The notes: generated by a model not told the origin, from the letters alone. Counted from the stretch's first letter, positions 44,720-53,749 are shown. The stretch is DNA of 64,000 nt from Streptomyces dangxiongensis (GCF_003675325.1 NZ_CP033073.1:2046001-2110000); one strand, 5' to 3'. Program-made: numbers and translations.

Positions 44720-46126
44720 CTAACGGGTCTGCGCGTGCCGTGGGACGGTGACCGTCACCCGCAGCCCCCGCGGCTCGTGGTGGGCGTAGTCGATCGAGCC
44801 GCCGCCCGCCGCGAGCAGGGCGCGGGTGATGGACAGGCCCAGGCCCGACCCCCGTACGTTCTGGTGCCGGCCGCTGCGCCAGAAACGGTCGCCCACGCGC
44901 GCGAGTTCCTCGTCGGTGAGGCCGGGTCCGGTGTCGGTGACGACGACCGTGGAGGTGGCGCCGTCGGCCCGGACGGCCACCTCCACCGTGCCGTCCTCGG
45001 GGGTGAACTTCACAGCGTTGTCGATCACCGCGTCGAGGGCGCTCGACAGGGCGATCGGGTCGGCCCAGGCGGTGGTGGCCGGGCAGTCCCCGGTCAGCCG
45101 TACGCCCCGGGCGCGGGCGGCCGGCGACCAGGCGGCCACCCGTTCCTCGGCGAGCGCGCCGATGTCGGTCAGCCGGAGGTCGGCCTCGGCGTGCTCGGCC
45201 AGCGCCAGGCCGAGCAGGTCGTCCAGGACCTGCGCGAGGCGTTTGCCCTCGGTGCGGACCGACGCGATCTCCTCGTTGTCCTCGGGGAGTTCCAGGGCGA
45301 GCAGTTCGATGCGCAGCAGCAGCGCCGAGAGCGGGTTGCGCAGTTGGTGCGAGGCGTCGGCGACGAAGGCGCGCTGCTGCTCCAGCACGGCCTCGACGTT
45401 GTCCGCCATCTCGTTGAACGAGCGGGCCAGCCGTCTGAGTTCCGGCGGCCCCCCGGCGACCGCGACCCGGGACTTCAGGCGGCCGGTGGCGATGTCGTGG
45501 GTGGTCGCGTCCAGGACCCGTACCGGCCTGAGCACCCAGCCGGTCAGCCGCAGCGCCGCGCCGACGGCGAGCAGCATGGCCGCGCTCTCACCGGCCCCGA
45601 TGAGCAGCCAGCCGCGCAGGATCCGGGAGCGCATCTGCCCGGTGGGCGACTCGGTGACCACGACCGCGACGACGTCCCCGTCCCGGATCACCGGTGAGGC
45701 GACGACGAGCCGGCTGCGCTGCCAGGGCCACACCTGCCGCGGATCGTGGCTGCGCCGGCTGAGCAGCGCCTCGTCGACTGCCCTGCGGACCTCTCCGGTC
45801 CGCGGAACGAACCAGTCGCCGGGCGCGTTCGCCATCGCCGAGCCGTTGCGGTAGAAGACGCCGGCGCGGATGCCGTAGACGCCGTAGTAGCTCTCCAGTT
45901 CGCTGCGCAGGCTCTCCTGGCGCTCGTCCGTCGTGGTGCGGCGGGATCCGCTGGGCCCGTCGGTGACGAACTGGGCGAGCGCCGCGAAGCGTGCCGTGTC
46001 GTCGATCCGGTCGACGACGACCCGCTGCTGCTGGGCGGCGGCCACGCTGCCGGCGAGCGGGACGCCGAGCGCGAGCAGGACCGCCGCCAACAGGACGATG
46101 AGCAGCGGCAGGAGGCGTGTGCGCAC
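44720..46126 (-). CDS. gluK: Sensor histidine kinase GluK
   Basis: Membrane histidine kinase of 468 residues. Two transmembrane segments (about residues 5-30 and 170-192) flank an extracytoplasmic sensor; a HAMP region leads to the phosphoacceptor His in VADASHQLRNPLSALL, and the ATPase domain has DNAVKF, TDTGPGL and GSGLGLSI. It starts nine bases after the response-regulator stop. By gene order it is the GluK of S. coelicolor, reported to sense extracellular glutamate and control gluABCD. Confidence 0.9.
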   Translation of the reverse strand: MRTRLLPLLIVLLAAVLLALGVPLAGSVAAAQQQRVVVDRIDDTARFAALAQFVTDGPSGSRRTTTDERQESLRSELESYYGVYGIRAGVFYRNGSAMANAPGDWFVPRTGEVRRAVDEALLSRRSHDPRQVWPWQRSRLVVASPVIRDGDVVAVVVTESPTGQMRSRILRGWLLIGAGESAAMLLAVGAALRLTGWVLRPVRVLDATTHDIATGRLKSRVAVAGGPPELRRLARSFNEMADNVEAVLEQQRAFVADASHQLRNPLSALLLRIELLALELPEDNEEIASVRTEGKRLAQVLDDLLGLALAEHAEADLRLTDIGALAEERVAAWSPAARARGVRLTGDCPATTAWADPIALSSALDAVIDNAVKFTPEDGTVEVAVRADGATSTVVVTDTGPGLTDEELARVGDRFWRSGRHQNVRGSGLGLSITRALLAAGGGSIDYAHHEPRGLRVTVTVPRHAQTR

Positions 46127-46135
46127 CCGTCCCCG

Positions 46136-46822
46136 CTAGGCGGCCGGGGCGACGAGCCGGTAGCCGACGCCGCGTACGGTCTCGATCAGCGCGGGCATGC
46201 GGAGTTTGCCCCGCAGGGAGGCGACGTGCACCTCCAGGGTGCGACCGGTGCCCTCCCAACTGGTGCGCCAGACCTCGCTGATGATCTGTTCGCGCCGGAA
46301 GACCACCCCGGGCCGCTGGGCGAGCAGCGCGAGCAGATCGAACTCCTTGCGGGTCAGCTGGACCATCGCGCCGTCCACGCTGACCTGACGGGTGGGCAGT
46401 TCGATCCGGACAGAGCCGAGGAGGAGGGCGTCCTCGCCGTCGGCGGCGGGGTCCTCGTGGACGGTGCGCCGGCTGACGGCGTGGATCCGGGCGAGCAGTT
46501 CCCCGGTGTCGTACGGCATCACCACGTAGTCGTCGGCGCCCAGGTTGAGCCCGTGGATGCGGGAGCGGACGTCGGACCGCGCGGTGACCATGATCACCGG
46601 GGTGCCGGTGCGTTTGCGGATCTTGCCGCAGACCTCGTAGCCGTCCTGGTCGGGCAGGCCGAGGTCGAGCAGGACGACTCCGAAGCCGTCGCTCTCGGGG
46701 ACCAGTGCCTGCAACGCCTCCTCGCCGCTGCGCGCGTGGGTGACGTCGAAACCGTGCCGCGCGAGGACGGCGGACAGGGCCGCGGCGACGTGGTTGTCGT
46801 CCTCGACGAGGAGCAGTCTCAT
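46136..46822 (-). CDS. gluR: OmpR-type response regulator GluR, receiver Lys replaced by Met
   Basis: 228 residues: receiver domain with phosphoacceptor Asp in VVLLDLGLPDQDG, and an OmpR winged helix (RKEFDLLALLAQRPG to TVRGVGYRL). The invariant Lys of the receiver (normally VVKPF) is Met here: DDYVVMPYD. That lysine normally helps couple phosphorylation to activation. The ATG at 46822 follows GGAGGGGG. It is divergent from gluA, which it probably controls. Confidence 0.92.
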   Translation of the reverse strand: MRLLLVEDDNHVAAALSAVLARHGFDVTHARSGEEALQALVPESDGFGVVLLDLGLPDQDGYEVCGKIRKRTGTPVIMVTARSDVRSRIHGLNLGADDYVVMPYDTGELLARIHAVSRRTVHEDPAADGEDALLLGSVRIELPTRQVSVDGAMVQLTRKEFDLLALLAQRPGVVFRREQIISEVWRTSWEGTGRTLEVHVASLRGKLRMPALIETVRGVGYRLVAPAA

Positions 46823-47003
46823 TCCGGCCCCCTCCATTTTCCGTGGTCGTACGGTCCCGGCGGTCGCGGGTCTTGTGCCGCACGCGCGCGCGTGCACCAT
46901 GGCAGTGACGCCCATGGAGAGGACGGCGTCAAGAGCGTTCGGGTTGCCCGGCGCTTCCGTTACCCGGCCGATACGTGCGTGGCGGCATGTGCTACGACAT
47001 GTG

Positions 47004-47019
47004 TCCGATTGCTATCGGA
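47004..47019. promoter_or_regulatory. Inverted repeat in the gluR-gluA intergenic region
   Basis: TCCGAT and ATCGGA separated by TGCT, in the 291-base divergent region; two copies of CATGTG lie just upstream. It is a candidate GluR-binding site or promoter element for gluA. No binding site is known to me for comparison. Confidence 0.35.
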
Positions 47020-47113
47020 TCGTGATGCTCAAGTTCCCCTCAGATGTGATGACGCAGGTCACAGCCGCTCACTACTGTCCTCGGAAACCCGAGGAGGACG
47101 GAGCCTGAGAGCG

Positions 47114-47890
47114 ATGACCAAAGTTTCGGTGGCCAAGGAAGACGTGGCCACGTCCGACGACCTGGTCGTCCTGAGCGGCGTCAACAAGCACTTCGGCGCG
47201 TTGCACGTGCTCCAGGACATCGACCTGACGATCGCCCGCGGCGAGGTCGTCGTGGTCATCGGGCCCTCCGGGTCCGGGAAGTCGACGCTGTGCCGCACCA
47301 TCAACCGCCTGGAGACGATCGACTCGGGCACGATCACGATCGACGGCAAGCCCCTGCCGCACGAGGGCCGGGAGTTGGCCCGGCTGCGGGCGGACGTCGG
47401 CATGGTCTTCCAGTCCTTCAACCTCTTCGCGCACAAGAGCGTGCTGGAGAACGTGACGCTGGGCCAGCTCAAGGTCCGCAAGGCGGACAAGAAGCAGGCC
47501 GAGGAGAAGGCGCGGGCCCTGCTGGACCGGGTCGGCGTGGGCAACCAGGCCGACAAGTACCCCGCGCAGTTGTCCGGCGGTCAGCAGCAGCGTGTCGCGA
47601 TCGCGCGGGCCCTGGCGATGGGCCCCAAGGTCATGCTCTTCGACGAGCCGACCTCCGCCCTCGACCCCGAGATGATCAACGAGGTCCTCGAGGTGATGCA
47701 GCAGCTCGCCCAGGAGGGCATGACGATGATCGTCGTCACGCACGAGATGGGCTTCGCGCGGTCGGCCGCGAACCGCGTGGTCTTCATGGCCGACGGCCGG
47801 ATCGTCGAACAGGCCGCGCCCGACCAGTTCTTCAGCAACCCGCGCAGCGACCGGGCCAAGGACTTCCTGTCCAAGATCCTGCACCACTGA
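47114..47890 (+). CDS. gluA: Glutamate ABC transporter ATP-binding protein GluA
   Basis: Cytoplasmic ATPase of a polar amino acid importer, 258 residues: Walker A GPSGSGKSTLC near residue 51, signature LSGGQQQRVAIARAL, Walker B VMLFDEPTSALD and switch VVTHEM. GGAG lies ten bases before the ATG at 47114. First gene of gluABCD. Confidence 0.95.
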   Translation: MTKVSVAKEDVATSDDLVVLSGVNKHFGALHVLQDIDLTIARGEVVVVIGPSGSGKSTLCRTINRLETIDSGTITIDGKPLPHEGRELARLRADVGMVFQSFNLFAHKSVLENVTLGQLKVRKADKKQAEEKARALLDRVGVGNQADKYPAQLSGGQQQRVAIARALAMGPKVMLFDEPTSALDPEMINEVLEVMQQLAQEGMTMIVVTHEMGFARSAANRVVFMADGRIVEQAAPDQFFSNPRSDRAKDFLSKILHH

Positions 47891-47968
47891 CGGCGTCGCC
47901 GCGGTACCGCCCCGGTCGCGTCACCCGCGCCTCAGGGACCTCGTTCCTCACACCAAAGGATGTTCACC

Positions 47969-48805
47969 ATGAAGCTCCGCAAGGTCACCGCCGCCTCGGC
48001 CGTCCTTCTCGCCCTCTCCGTGTCCGCCACCGCGTGCGGCGGCGACAAGAAGGACGACAACGGCTCCTCCGGCGGTGGCCACAAGATCACCATCGGTATC
48101 AAGTACGACCAGCCGGGCATCGGCCAGAAGACCCCGCAGGGTTACGCGGGCTTCGACGTCGACGTGGCCACCTATGTCGCCAAGAAGCTCGGTTACAGCG
48201 CGAGCCAGATCGAGTGGAAGGAGTCGAAGAGCGCCGACCGCGAGACCATGCTCAAGCGCGGTGACGTCGACTTCATCGCCGCCTCCTACTCGATCACGCC
48301 CGAGCGCCAGAAGCTGGTCGACTTCGCCGGCCCGTACCTGCTGGCCCACCAGGACGTGCTGGTCCGCGCGGACGACAACAGCATCAAGACGCCGGCCGAC
48401 CTCAACAAGAAGAAGCTGTGTTCGGTCACCGGCTCTACCTCGGCGACGAACGTCAAGGACAAGCTCGCCCCCAAGGCGCAGCTCCAGCAGTACCCGACGT
48501 ACTCCGCGTGCCTGACCGGTCTGCAGAACAAGGTGATCGACGCCCTGACCACCGATGACTCGATCCTCGCCGGTTACGCCTCCCAGGCCCAGTTCAAGGG
48601 CAAGTTCAAGCTGGGCGGCCTGAAGATGACCAACGAGAACTACGGCATCGGCGTCAAGAAGGGCAGCGACCTCAAGGCGAAGATCAACAAGGCGCTGGAG
48701 CAGATGGTCTCCGACGGTTCCTGGGAAGCGGCCGTGAAGAAGAACTTCGGCCCGGCCGGCTACAAGAACGAGCCCGCGCCGAAGATCGGCGACGTCAAGA
48801 GCTGA
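47969..48805 (+). CDS. gluB: Glutamate-binding lipoprotein GluB
   Basis: Extracellular solute-binding protein of 278 residues. The lipoprotein signal ends VSATACGGDKK, with the acylated Cys near residue 24; the amino-acid-binding fold follows (GYAGFDVDVATYVAKKLGY and PERQKLVDFAGPYL). I chose the ATG at 47969, with AAAGG nine bases upstream; an ATG nine bases earlier abuts that site. Confidence 0.95.
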   Translation: MKLRKVTAASAVLLALSVSATACGGDKKDDNGSSGGGHKITIGIKYDQPGIGQKTPQGYAGFDVDVATYVAKKLGYSASQIEWKESKSADRETMLKRGDVDFIAASYSITPERQKLVDFAGPYLLAHQDVLVRADDNSIKTPADLNKKKLCSVTGSTSATNVKDKLAPKAQLQQYPTYSACLTGLQNKVIDALTTDDSILAGYASQAQFKGKFKLGGLKMTNENYGIGVKKGSDLKAKINKALEQMVSDGSWEAAVKKNFGPAGYKNEPAPKIGDVKS

Positions 48806-48880
48806 GGCAACGCCCGGGGAGCGCGCCGTCCGTGAGGGCGGCGCGTCCGGGCATCCCTACACGCGGAAGCGCGGGAGATC

Positions 48881-49546
48881 GTGTTCGACTTTCTTGAAGG
48901 TTACGACGTACTGGGAGCCTTCTGGACGACGGTACAGCTGGCACTGCTGTCCGCCGTGGGCTCCCTGGTGTGGGGCACCCTGCTGGCCGCCATGCGGGTG
49001 GGCCCGGTGCCGCTGATGCGCGGGTTCGGCACCTTCTACGTGAACACCGTGCGGAACATCCCGCTCACGGTGATCATCCTGTTCTCGTCGCTCGGCCTCT
49101 ACTCGACGCTGGGCGTCAGCCTCGGTACCCACGACACCGACACGCTCAACTTCCGGCTGGCCGTGCTGGGTCTGACCCTCTACACGTCGGCCTTCGTGTG
49201 CGAGGCGATCCGGTCCGGCATCAACACCGTGCCGGTCGGCCAGGCGGAGGCCGCGCGGGCCATCGGCCTGAGCTTCAGCCAGGTGCTGTTCCTGGTCGTG
49301 CTGCCGCAGGCCTTCCGGGCGGCCGTCGGCCCGCTGACCAACGTACTGATCGCGTTGACGAAGAACACGACGGTGGCGGCCGCGATCGGCGTGGCCGAGG
49401 CGGCGACCCTGATGAAGGAGATGCTCGACAAGGAGGCGCTGCTGCTCCAGATCTCCGCGGTCATCGCCTTCGGGTTCTGCTGCCTGACGCTGCCGACCGG
49501 TCTGATCCTCGGCTGGGTGGGCAAGAAGGTGGCGGTGAAGCGATGA
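48881..49546 (+). CDS. gluC: Glutamate ABC transporter permease GluC
   Basis: HisM-type inner-membrane permease, 221 residues, several hydrophobic helices, with the ATPase-contact EAA loop (QAEAARAIGLSFSQVLFLVV). It starts at the GTG at 48881 after GGGAG and overlaps gluD by four bases (ATGA). Confidence 0.94.
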   Translation: MFDFLEGYDVLGAFWTTVQLALLSAVGSLVWGTLLAAMRVGPVPLMRGFGTFYVNTVRNIPLTVIILFSSLGLYSTLGVSLGTHDTDTLNFRLAVLGLTLYTSAFVCEAIRSGINTVPVGQAEAARAIGLSFSQVLFLVVLPQAFRAAVGPLTNVLIALTKNTTVAAAIGVAEAATLMKEMLDKEALLLQISAVIAFGFCCLTLPTGLILGWVGKKVAVKR

Positions 49547-50433
49547 CCTCGGTCCTGTACGACGCCCAGGGGCCGCGCGCCAAGCGGCGCAACGTCCTGT
49601 ACACGGCGCTCTTCGTCGTCGTGCTCGCGGCCGTCGTCTGGTGGGTGTACCTCGCCCTCGACGACAAGCACCAGCTCGACTGGGCGCTGTGGAAGCCGTT
49701 CTTCAGCTCCGAGGCCTACTCGACGTACATCTGGCCCGGCCTGCGGAACACCCTGACGGCGGCCGCCCTGGCGATGGTCATCGCGCTGCCGCTGGGCGCC
49801 GTCTTCGGCATCGCACGGCTCTCGGACCATGTGTGGGTGCGGGTCCCGGCCACGATCGTGGTCGAGTTCTTCCGCGCGATCCCCGTGCTGATCCTGATGA
49901 TCTTCGGTAACGAGCTGTACAGCCAGTACACCGACGTGAGTTCCGACGACCGTCCGATGTACGCGGTCGTCACCGGCCTGGTGCTGTACAACGCGTCCGT
50001 GCTCGCCGAGATCGTCCGCGCGGGCATTCTCACCCTGCCGAAGGGCCAGTCCGAGGCCGCCATGGCGATCGGTCTGCGCAAGAACCAGGTGATGCGGCTC
50101 ATCCTGCTGCCGCAGGCGGTCACCGCGATGCTGCCGGCGATCGTCAGCCAGTTGGTGGTCGTCGTGAAGGACACCGCGCTCGGCGGCGCCGTCCTCACCT
50201 TCCCCGAACTGCTCTCCGCGGCGAACACGATGAGTGGTTACTACGGCGCCAACACCATCGCCTCCTTCACGGTGGTCTCCCTGATCTTCGTGATCATCAA
50301 CTTCTCGCTGACCTCGTTCGCGAGCTGGCTGGAGGGCCGGCTGCGGCGGCGCAAGAAGTCGACCGGCGCGGTGCTCGGGGCCCAGGACGTGGCGGAAATC
50401 GCGGGTACGGCGGCCACGGGAAACGCGGCCTGA
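49543..50433 (+). CDS. gluD: Glutamate ABC transporter permease GluD
   Basis: Second permease subunit, 296 residues. It has a longer N-terminus than GluC, several helices, and the EAA loop QSEAAMAIGLRKNQVMRLIL. The start overlaps the gluC stop, so the subunits are coupled. Ends the operon; a strong hairpin follows. Confidence 0.94.
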   Translation: MTSVLYDAQGPRAKRRNVLYTALFVVVLAAVVWWVYLALDDKHQLDWALWKPFFSSEAYSTYIWPGLRNTLTAAALAMVIALPLGAVFGIARLSDHVWVRVPATIVVEFFRAIPVLILMIFGNELYSQYTDVSSDDRPMYAVVTGLVLYNASVLAEIVRAGILTLPKGQSEAAMAIGLRKNQVMRLILLPQAVTAMLPAIVSQLVVVVKDTALGGAVLTFPELLSAANTMSGYYGANTIASFTVVSLIFVIINFSLTSFASWLEGRLRRRKKSTGAVLGAQDVAEIAGTAATGNAA

Positions 50434-50459
50434 CGCCCGATCAGACCCGAATGCACCAC

Positions 50460-50493
50460 CCGGAGGCAGTGGCATGATCGCCACTGCCTCCGG
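50460..50493 (+). terminator. gluABCD terminator
   Basis: Perfect 14-bp stem (CCGGAGGCAGTGGC with GCCACTGCCTCCGG) around ATGATC, 27 bases after gluD. Confidence 0.88.
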
Positions 50494-50610
50494 TCGCTTG
50501 ACGCAAACTCTGCCAATGGGTTGCATACCTTGTGTGATCGTGCACCCCGCTCCACCTTCCTGTTCACTCGTCTCCGTCAGGGCATCGTCACGGGCAGGGG
50601 GCGCCGCGTC

Positions 50611-52215
50611 ATGGACCCGGTGATCATCGTCGGAGCGGGGCCCGTCGGACTCACGCTCGCCCTGCTGCTGGCCCGTCAGGACGTGCCCGCCGTCGTCCTG
50701 GACGAGGGCCCCGGCAAGGACGAACCCCGTCCGGCGCGCACCGTCGTCCTGCGCGAGGACACGACCGCCCTGCTGGAGCGGCTCACCGGGGTGGCGCTCG
50801 CGGAGCAGGGCGTGCGCTGGGCCGGATGGCGGTCCCTGCGGCGCAAGCAGGTGATGAGCGAGGTCGCTTTCGACGAGGCCGGCCCCGCGGCTCCGCTGCA
50901 CATCGCCCAGCACATCCTCACCAACGCCCTGCGCGCGGCCCTCGTCGACGAGCCGCTGGTACGGGTGGCCGTCGACAGCCGCCTGGACGCGATCGAGCAG
51001 GAGAGTTCCGGCGTCACCGCGCACACCCGCGGCACCGGCGGCACCTGGTGGCGGGGCAGTTACCTGGCCGGCTGCGACGGTCCCCGCTCGACCGTGCGCA
51101 AGCTCCAGGACATCCGCTTCCCGGGCCGTACGGCGGTGGAACGGCACGCGGTCGCCGCGCTGCGCGTGGAACTCCCGTGGGAGGATCGCGCCTTGCTGCA
51201 CCGGATGCCGCCGTGGCGGCAGTCCGGGCCCTCGGCCGGGGAGGTCACCGCCCGCCCCCTCCCGGACGGTGTCTGGCGCCTGGACTGGCTGCTGCCGCCG
51301 GGAAAGGACCTGGTCACACCCGAGGTCCTGCTGGCCCGCGTCCGCGAGACCCTCGCCGGCTGGTCGGACGGTTCCACACCGGTGTACGACCTGCTCGACA
51401 CCGGTGTCCACACGGTGCACCACCGCCTCGCCCGCCGGTGGCGCGCCGGCCGGGTCTTCCTCGCCGGGGACGCGGCGCACCTGCTCGGCGCGCTCGGCAC
51501 TCAGGGTCTCGACGAGGGCCTGCGGGACGCCGACAACCTCGCCTGGAAGCTGGCCGCGGCCTGGCACCACGGCCCGCACGAGGCCCTGCTGGACAGCTAC
51601 CAGGCCGAGCGGCGCGCGGTGGTCGCCGCCCGGCTGCGCGCAGCCGACCAGACGCTGCCGGTGCTGCGCGGCGGAGGCGGGCTGCGCCACATCGTCCCCG
51701 GCGCGGCCCGCAGCCACGACGCGCTGCTCACGGACGGTCATCTGGGGCGCGGGGCGCTGGGCGGGCCCGGATCGTACGCCGGCTCGCCGCTCGCCCCCGG
51801 GCGTCTGGAGGCGGAGATCCCGGTCGACACCCCGCCCGGCGCGCCGGTGGCCGACGTCCGGGTCACGGCGGAGGACGGCTCCTTCGTCCGGCTGCGCGAC
51901 CGGCTCGGCCGTGGTGCGCTGCTCGTCGTCCTGATCGCGCCCGGTGCAGGTGTCTGGGACCGCAGGCACTGGGTGTCCGCCGGGGTGATGCCCCGGCTGG
52001 CGGCGGCGGTGACCGCGCTGCCGCACCCCGCCGAGCTGCTGGTCGCCGAGAGCTACCCGGGTGCGCCGGCGCACAGCGTGCTGCTCGTACGCCCCGACGG
52101 TCACCTGGTCACGGCCCTGAGCGGGGTCCGCCCGGCCGAGCTGTACGCGGCGGCCGAGGCCACGCTGGGCGGAGCGGTGAAGGAGGGGGCGGAGACCGGT
52201 TCCGGCGCGCGCTGA
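50611..52215 (+). CDS. FAD-dependent aromatic-type monooxygenase
   Basis: Flavin monooxygenase of the p-hydroxybenzoate hydroxylase class, 534 residues: FAD motif IIVGAGPVGLTLALLLARQ at the start, the middle LAGCDGPRSTVRK block, the second FAD motif VFLAGDAAHLLGALGTQGL near residue 290, and a C-terminal thioredoxin-like domain as in MhpA/PgaE enzymes. Substrate unknown; no biosynthetic partners adjoin it. The ATG at 50611 gives the FAD motif right at the N-terminus. Confidence 0.9.
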   Translation: MDPVIIVGAGPVGLTLALLLARQDVPAVVLDEGPGKDEPRPARTVVLREDTTALLERLTGVALAEQGVRWAGWRSLRRKQVMSEVAFDEAGPAAPLHIAQHILTNALRAALVDEPLVRVAVDSRLDAIEQESSGVTAHTRGTGGTWWRGSYLAGCDGPRSTVRKLQDIRFPGRTAVERHAVAALRVELPWEDRALLHRMPPWRQSGPSAGEVTARPLPDGVWRLDWLLPPGKDLVTPEVLLARVRETLAGWSDGSTPVYDLLDTGVHTVHHRLARRWRAGRVFLAGDAAHLLGALGTQGLDEGLRDADNLAWKLAAAWHHGPHEALLDSYQAERRAVVAARLRAADQTLPVLRGGGGLRHIVPGAARSHDALLTDGHLGRGALGGPGSYAGSPLAPGRLEAEIPVDTPPGAPVADVRVTAEDGSFVRLRDRLGRGALLVVLIAPGAGVWDRRHWVSAGVMPRLAAAVTALPHPAELLVAESYPGAPAHSVLLVRPDGHLVTALSGVRPAELYAAAEATLGGAVKEGAETGSGAR

Positions 52216-52330
52216 CCGCGCGCCCCTCACCCCCCGTCCACAGGGTGACTGTCGGTTGACCGGAGTGTGGTGGCGTGCTGTACTCCGGATCGTGACCGAC
52301 ACCTGTGTGCGCCTGTGGCGGAGGGTCCAT

Positions 52331-52378
52331 ATGGACCTCGTCCGCTATGCGGGCTGCGTGTGTCGCCCGTCCTGCTGA
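52331..52378 (+). CDS. Cys-rich leader peptide upstream of cysteine dioxygenase
   Basis: Fifteen-codon frame MDLVRYAGCVCRPSC with GGAGGG about five bases before its ATG. Three of the last seven residues are Cys. Actinobacteria carry short Cys-rich frames upstream of sulfur genes, and some in mycobacteria are known cysteine-responsive attenuators. A hairpin lies between its stop and the cysteine dioxygenase start. Translation and control are inferred; the ribosome site, the composition and the neighbour make it credible. Confidence 0.7.
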   Translation: MDLVRYAGCVCRPSC

Positions 52379-52379
52379 A

Positions 52380-52430
52380 TTCGCGTTTCTCCCCCCTTTC
52401 CGGGCGCCGTCGCGCGCCCGTGTCCGCGAA
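52380..52430 (+). promoter_or_regulatory. Attenuator-like hairpin after the Cys leader peptide
   Basis: An inner stem (CGGGCGC 52401-52407 with GCGCCCG 52414-52420) nests inside an outer one (TTCGCG 52380-52385 with CGCGAA 52425-52430). It begins two bases past the leader stop and ends just before the dioxygenase ribosome site, where a stalled ribosome could change its folding. Confidence 0.5.
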
Positions 52431-52450
52431 CCTGCTCCAGGACGGTGCAC

Positions 52451-52996
52451 GTGTCTGTCCCCTCCCCCTCCCTGCCCGCTGCCGCGCCCCCTGTCGTCGG
52501 GACGGCACCCACCCAGGCCGACCTCCTCGACTTCGTCCGGCGCACGGCCGCCGACGCGGAACTGATCGCCTCCCTGCCGCTCGACCCCGAGGGCCGTACC
52601 TGGGTGCGGCTGGCGGGGCCCGGCGGCAGCGAGGCCTGGCTGATCGGCTGGCCGCCGGGCACCGGCACCGGCTGGCACGACCACGCCGACTCGGTCGGCG
52701 CGTTCCTCACCGCCGCCGGCGACCTCACGGAACACTCCCTCGCCGCCCGGCTGCCCACCGACGGCTGGAAGACCCTGGAACTCACCGAGGACGTGGACCG
52801 GACCCGGCGGCTGTCCGCCGGCAAGGGACGCGCCTTCGGCCGCCACCATGTGCACGAGGTGCTCAACGAGTCGGGCGACCGACACGCGATCTCCGTCCAC
52901 GCCTACTACCCGCCGCTGCCCCGGATCCGTCGTTACAGTCGCACCGGCCAGGTGCTGCGCCTGGAGCAGGTCGAACGCCCGGAGGACTGGCAGTGA
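52451..52996 (+). CDS. Cysteine dioxygenase type I
   Basis: Cupin-fold iron enzyme that oxidises cysteine to cysteine sulfinate, 181 residues. Iron ligands are in GWHDHADSVGAF and the later RHHVHEVLNES. I prefer the GTG at 52451 with AGGA eight bases upstream; a GTG at 52445 is too close to it. Its stop overlaps the rhodanese start (GTGA), so the two sulfur genes are coupled. Confidence 0.9.
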   Translation: MSVPSPSLPAAAPPVVGTAPTQADLLDFVRRTAADAELIASLPLDPEGRTWVRLAGPGGSEAWLIGWPPGTGTGWHDHADSVGAFLTAAGDLTEHSLAARLPTDGWKTLELTEDVDRTRRLSAGKGRAFGRHHVHEVLNESGDRHAISVHAYYPPLPRIRRYSRTGQVLRLEQVERPEDWQ

Positions 52997-53433
52997 GCGG
53001 CACCGTCGAGCGGCGGCAGGCGGCGAACGTGCCGGGCGGACCGCCGCTGGGCATCGACGGTCTTCTGGACCGCGTGCGGGCGGGCTACCGGCGCATCGAG
53101 GCACGTGAGGCGTACGAGGCGGCTCAGACCGGTGAGGCGCTGTTGGTCGACATCCGGTACGCGGCCCTGCGGGAGCGCGACGGGCTGATCCCGGGTGCCC
53201 TCGTCGTCGAGCGCAACGAACTCGAATGGCGCCTCGACCCGCAGGGCAGCCACCGTGTCCCGCAGGCCACGGGGCACGACGTACGGGTCGTCGTCGTGTG
53301 CAACGAGGGTTATGCCTCCAGCCTCGCCGCCGCGTCCCTGCATCAACTGGGCCTGCGCCGGGCGACGGACCTGGTGGGCGGCTTCCAGGCCTGGCGCGCG
53401 GAGGGACTGCCGGTGGAGCCGGCGCGGTCCTGA
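52993..53433 (+). CDS. Rhodanese-domain sulfurtransferase
   Basis: Single rhodanese domain, 146 residues. The active-site loop is VVCNEGYASSLAA with the persulfide Cys near residue 96; LLVDIRYAALRERDGLIPGA and LVGGFQAWRAEGLP frame the domain. Overlap with cysteine dioxygenase suggests joint handling of cysteine-derived sulfur. Confidence 0.9.
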   Translation: MSGTVERRQAANVPGGPPLGIDGLLDRVRAGYRRIEAREAYEAAQTGEALLVDIRYAALRERDGLIPGALVVERNELEWRLDPQGSHRVPQATGHDVRVVVVCNEGYASSLAAASLHQLGLRRATDLVGGFQAWRAEGLPVEPARS

Positions 53434-53472
53434 GCCACGCGCCAGCCACGCGTCAGCCGTGTGTCACGCGGA

Positions 53473-53508
53473 GCGGTGGACCCCGCGCACCGGGCGGGGG
53501 TCCACCGC
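53473..53508 (+). terminator. Terminator after the rhodanese gene
   Basis: GCGGTGGACCCC pairs perfectly with GGGGTCCACCGC (12 bp). In the rest of 53434-53749 I see only a doubtful 23-codon frame on the minus strand (53541-53612). Confidence 0.8.
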
Positions 53509-53540
53509 GGCACCGCCCCGAGAGCCGCGGCTGTGCGCCG

Positions 53541-53612
53541 CTACTCGGCGCCGCCCATGCTGACCAGCCGGGTGCGGGCGGCAACCGCGTCCCGGAACTC
53601 GACTGTACGCAT
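53541..53612 (-). CDS. Doubtful 23-residue minus-strand peptide
   Basis: ATG at 53612, beginning MRTVEFRDAVAARTRL and ending at TAG. Codon use is Streptomyces-like, but there is no ribosome site and no recognised family. Confidence 0.2.
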   Translation of the reverse strand: MRTVEFRDAVAARTRLVSMGGAE

Positions 53613-53749
53613 CGGCGGTGACGTGCGCTGCGCGCGCGTACAGATTCGCCGGTGCGGGGGCGGGAGAGCACTGCGGTGGCCCGGCGTCCTCGGCGGGGGC
53701 TAGTCCCACCGCGACGCCGGTTCACGCCGGCCGGCCCCCGAGGGCCGCG

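Noticed and set aside
49180..52302. Minus-strand open frame of 1,040 codons
   Set aside because: Antisense to gluC, gluD and the flavin monooxygenase; shadow of their codon bias.
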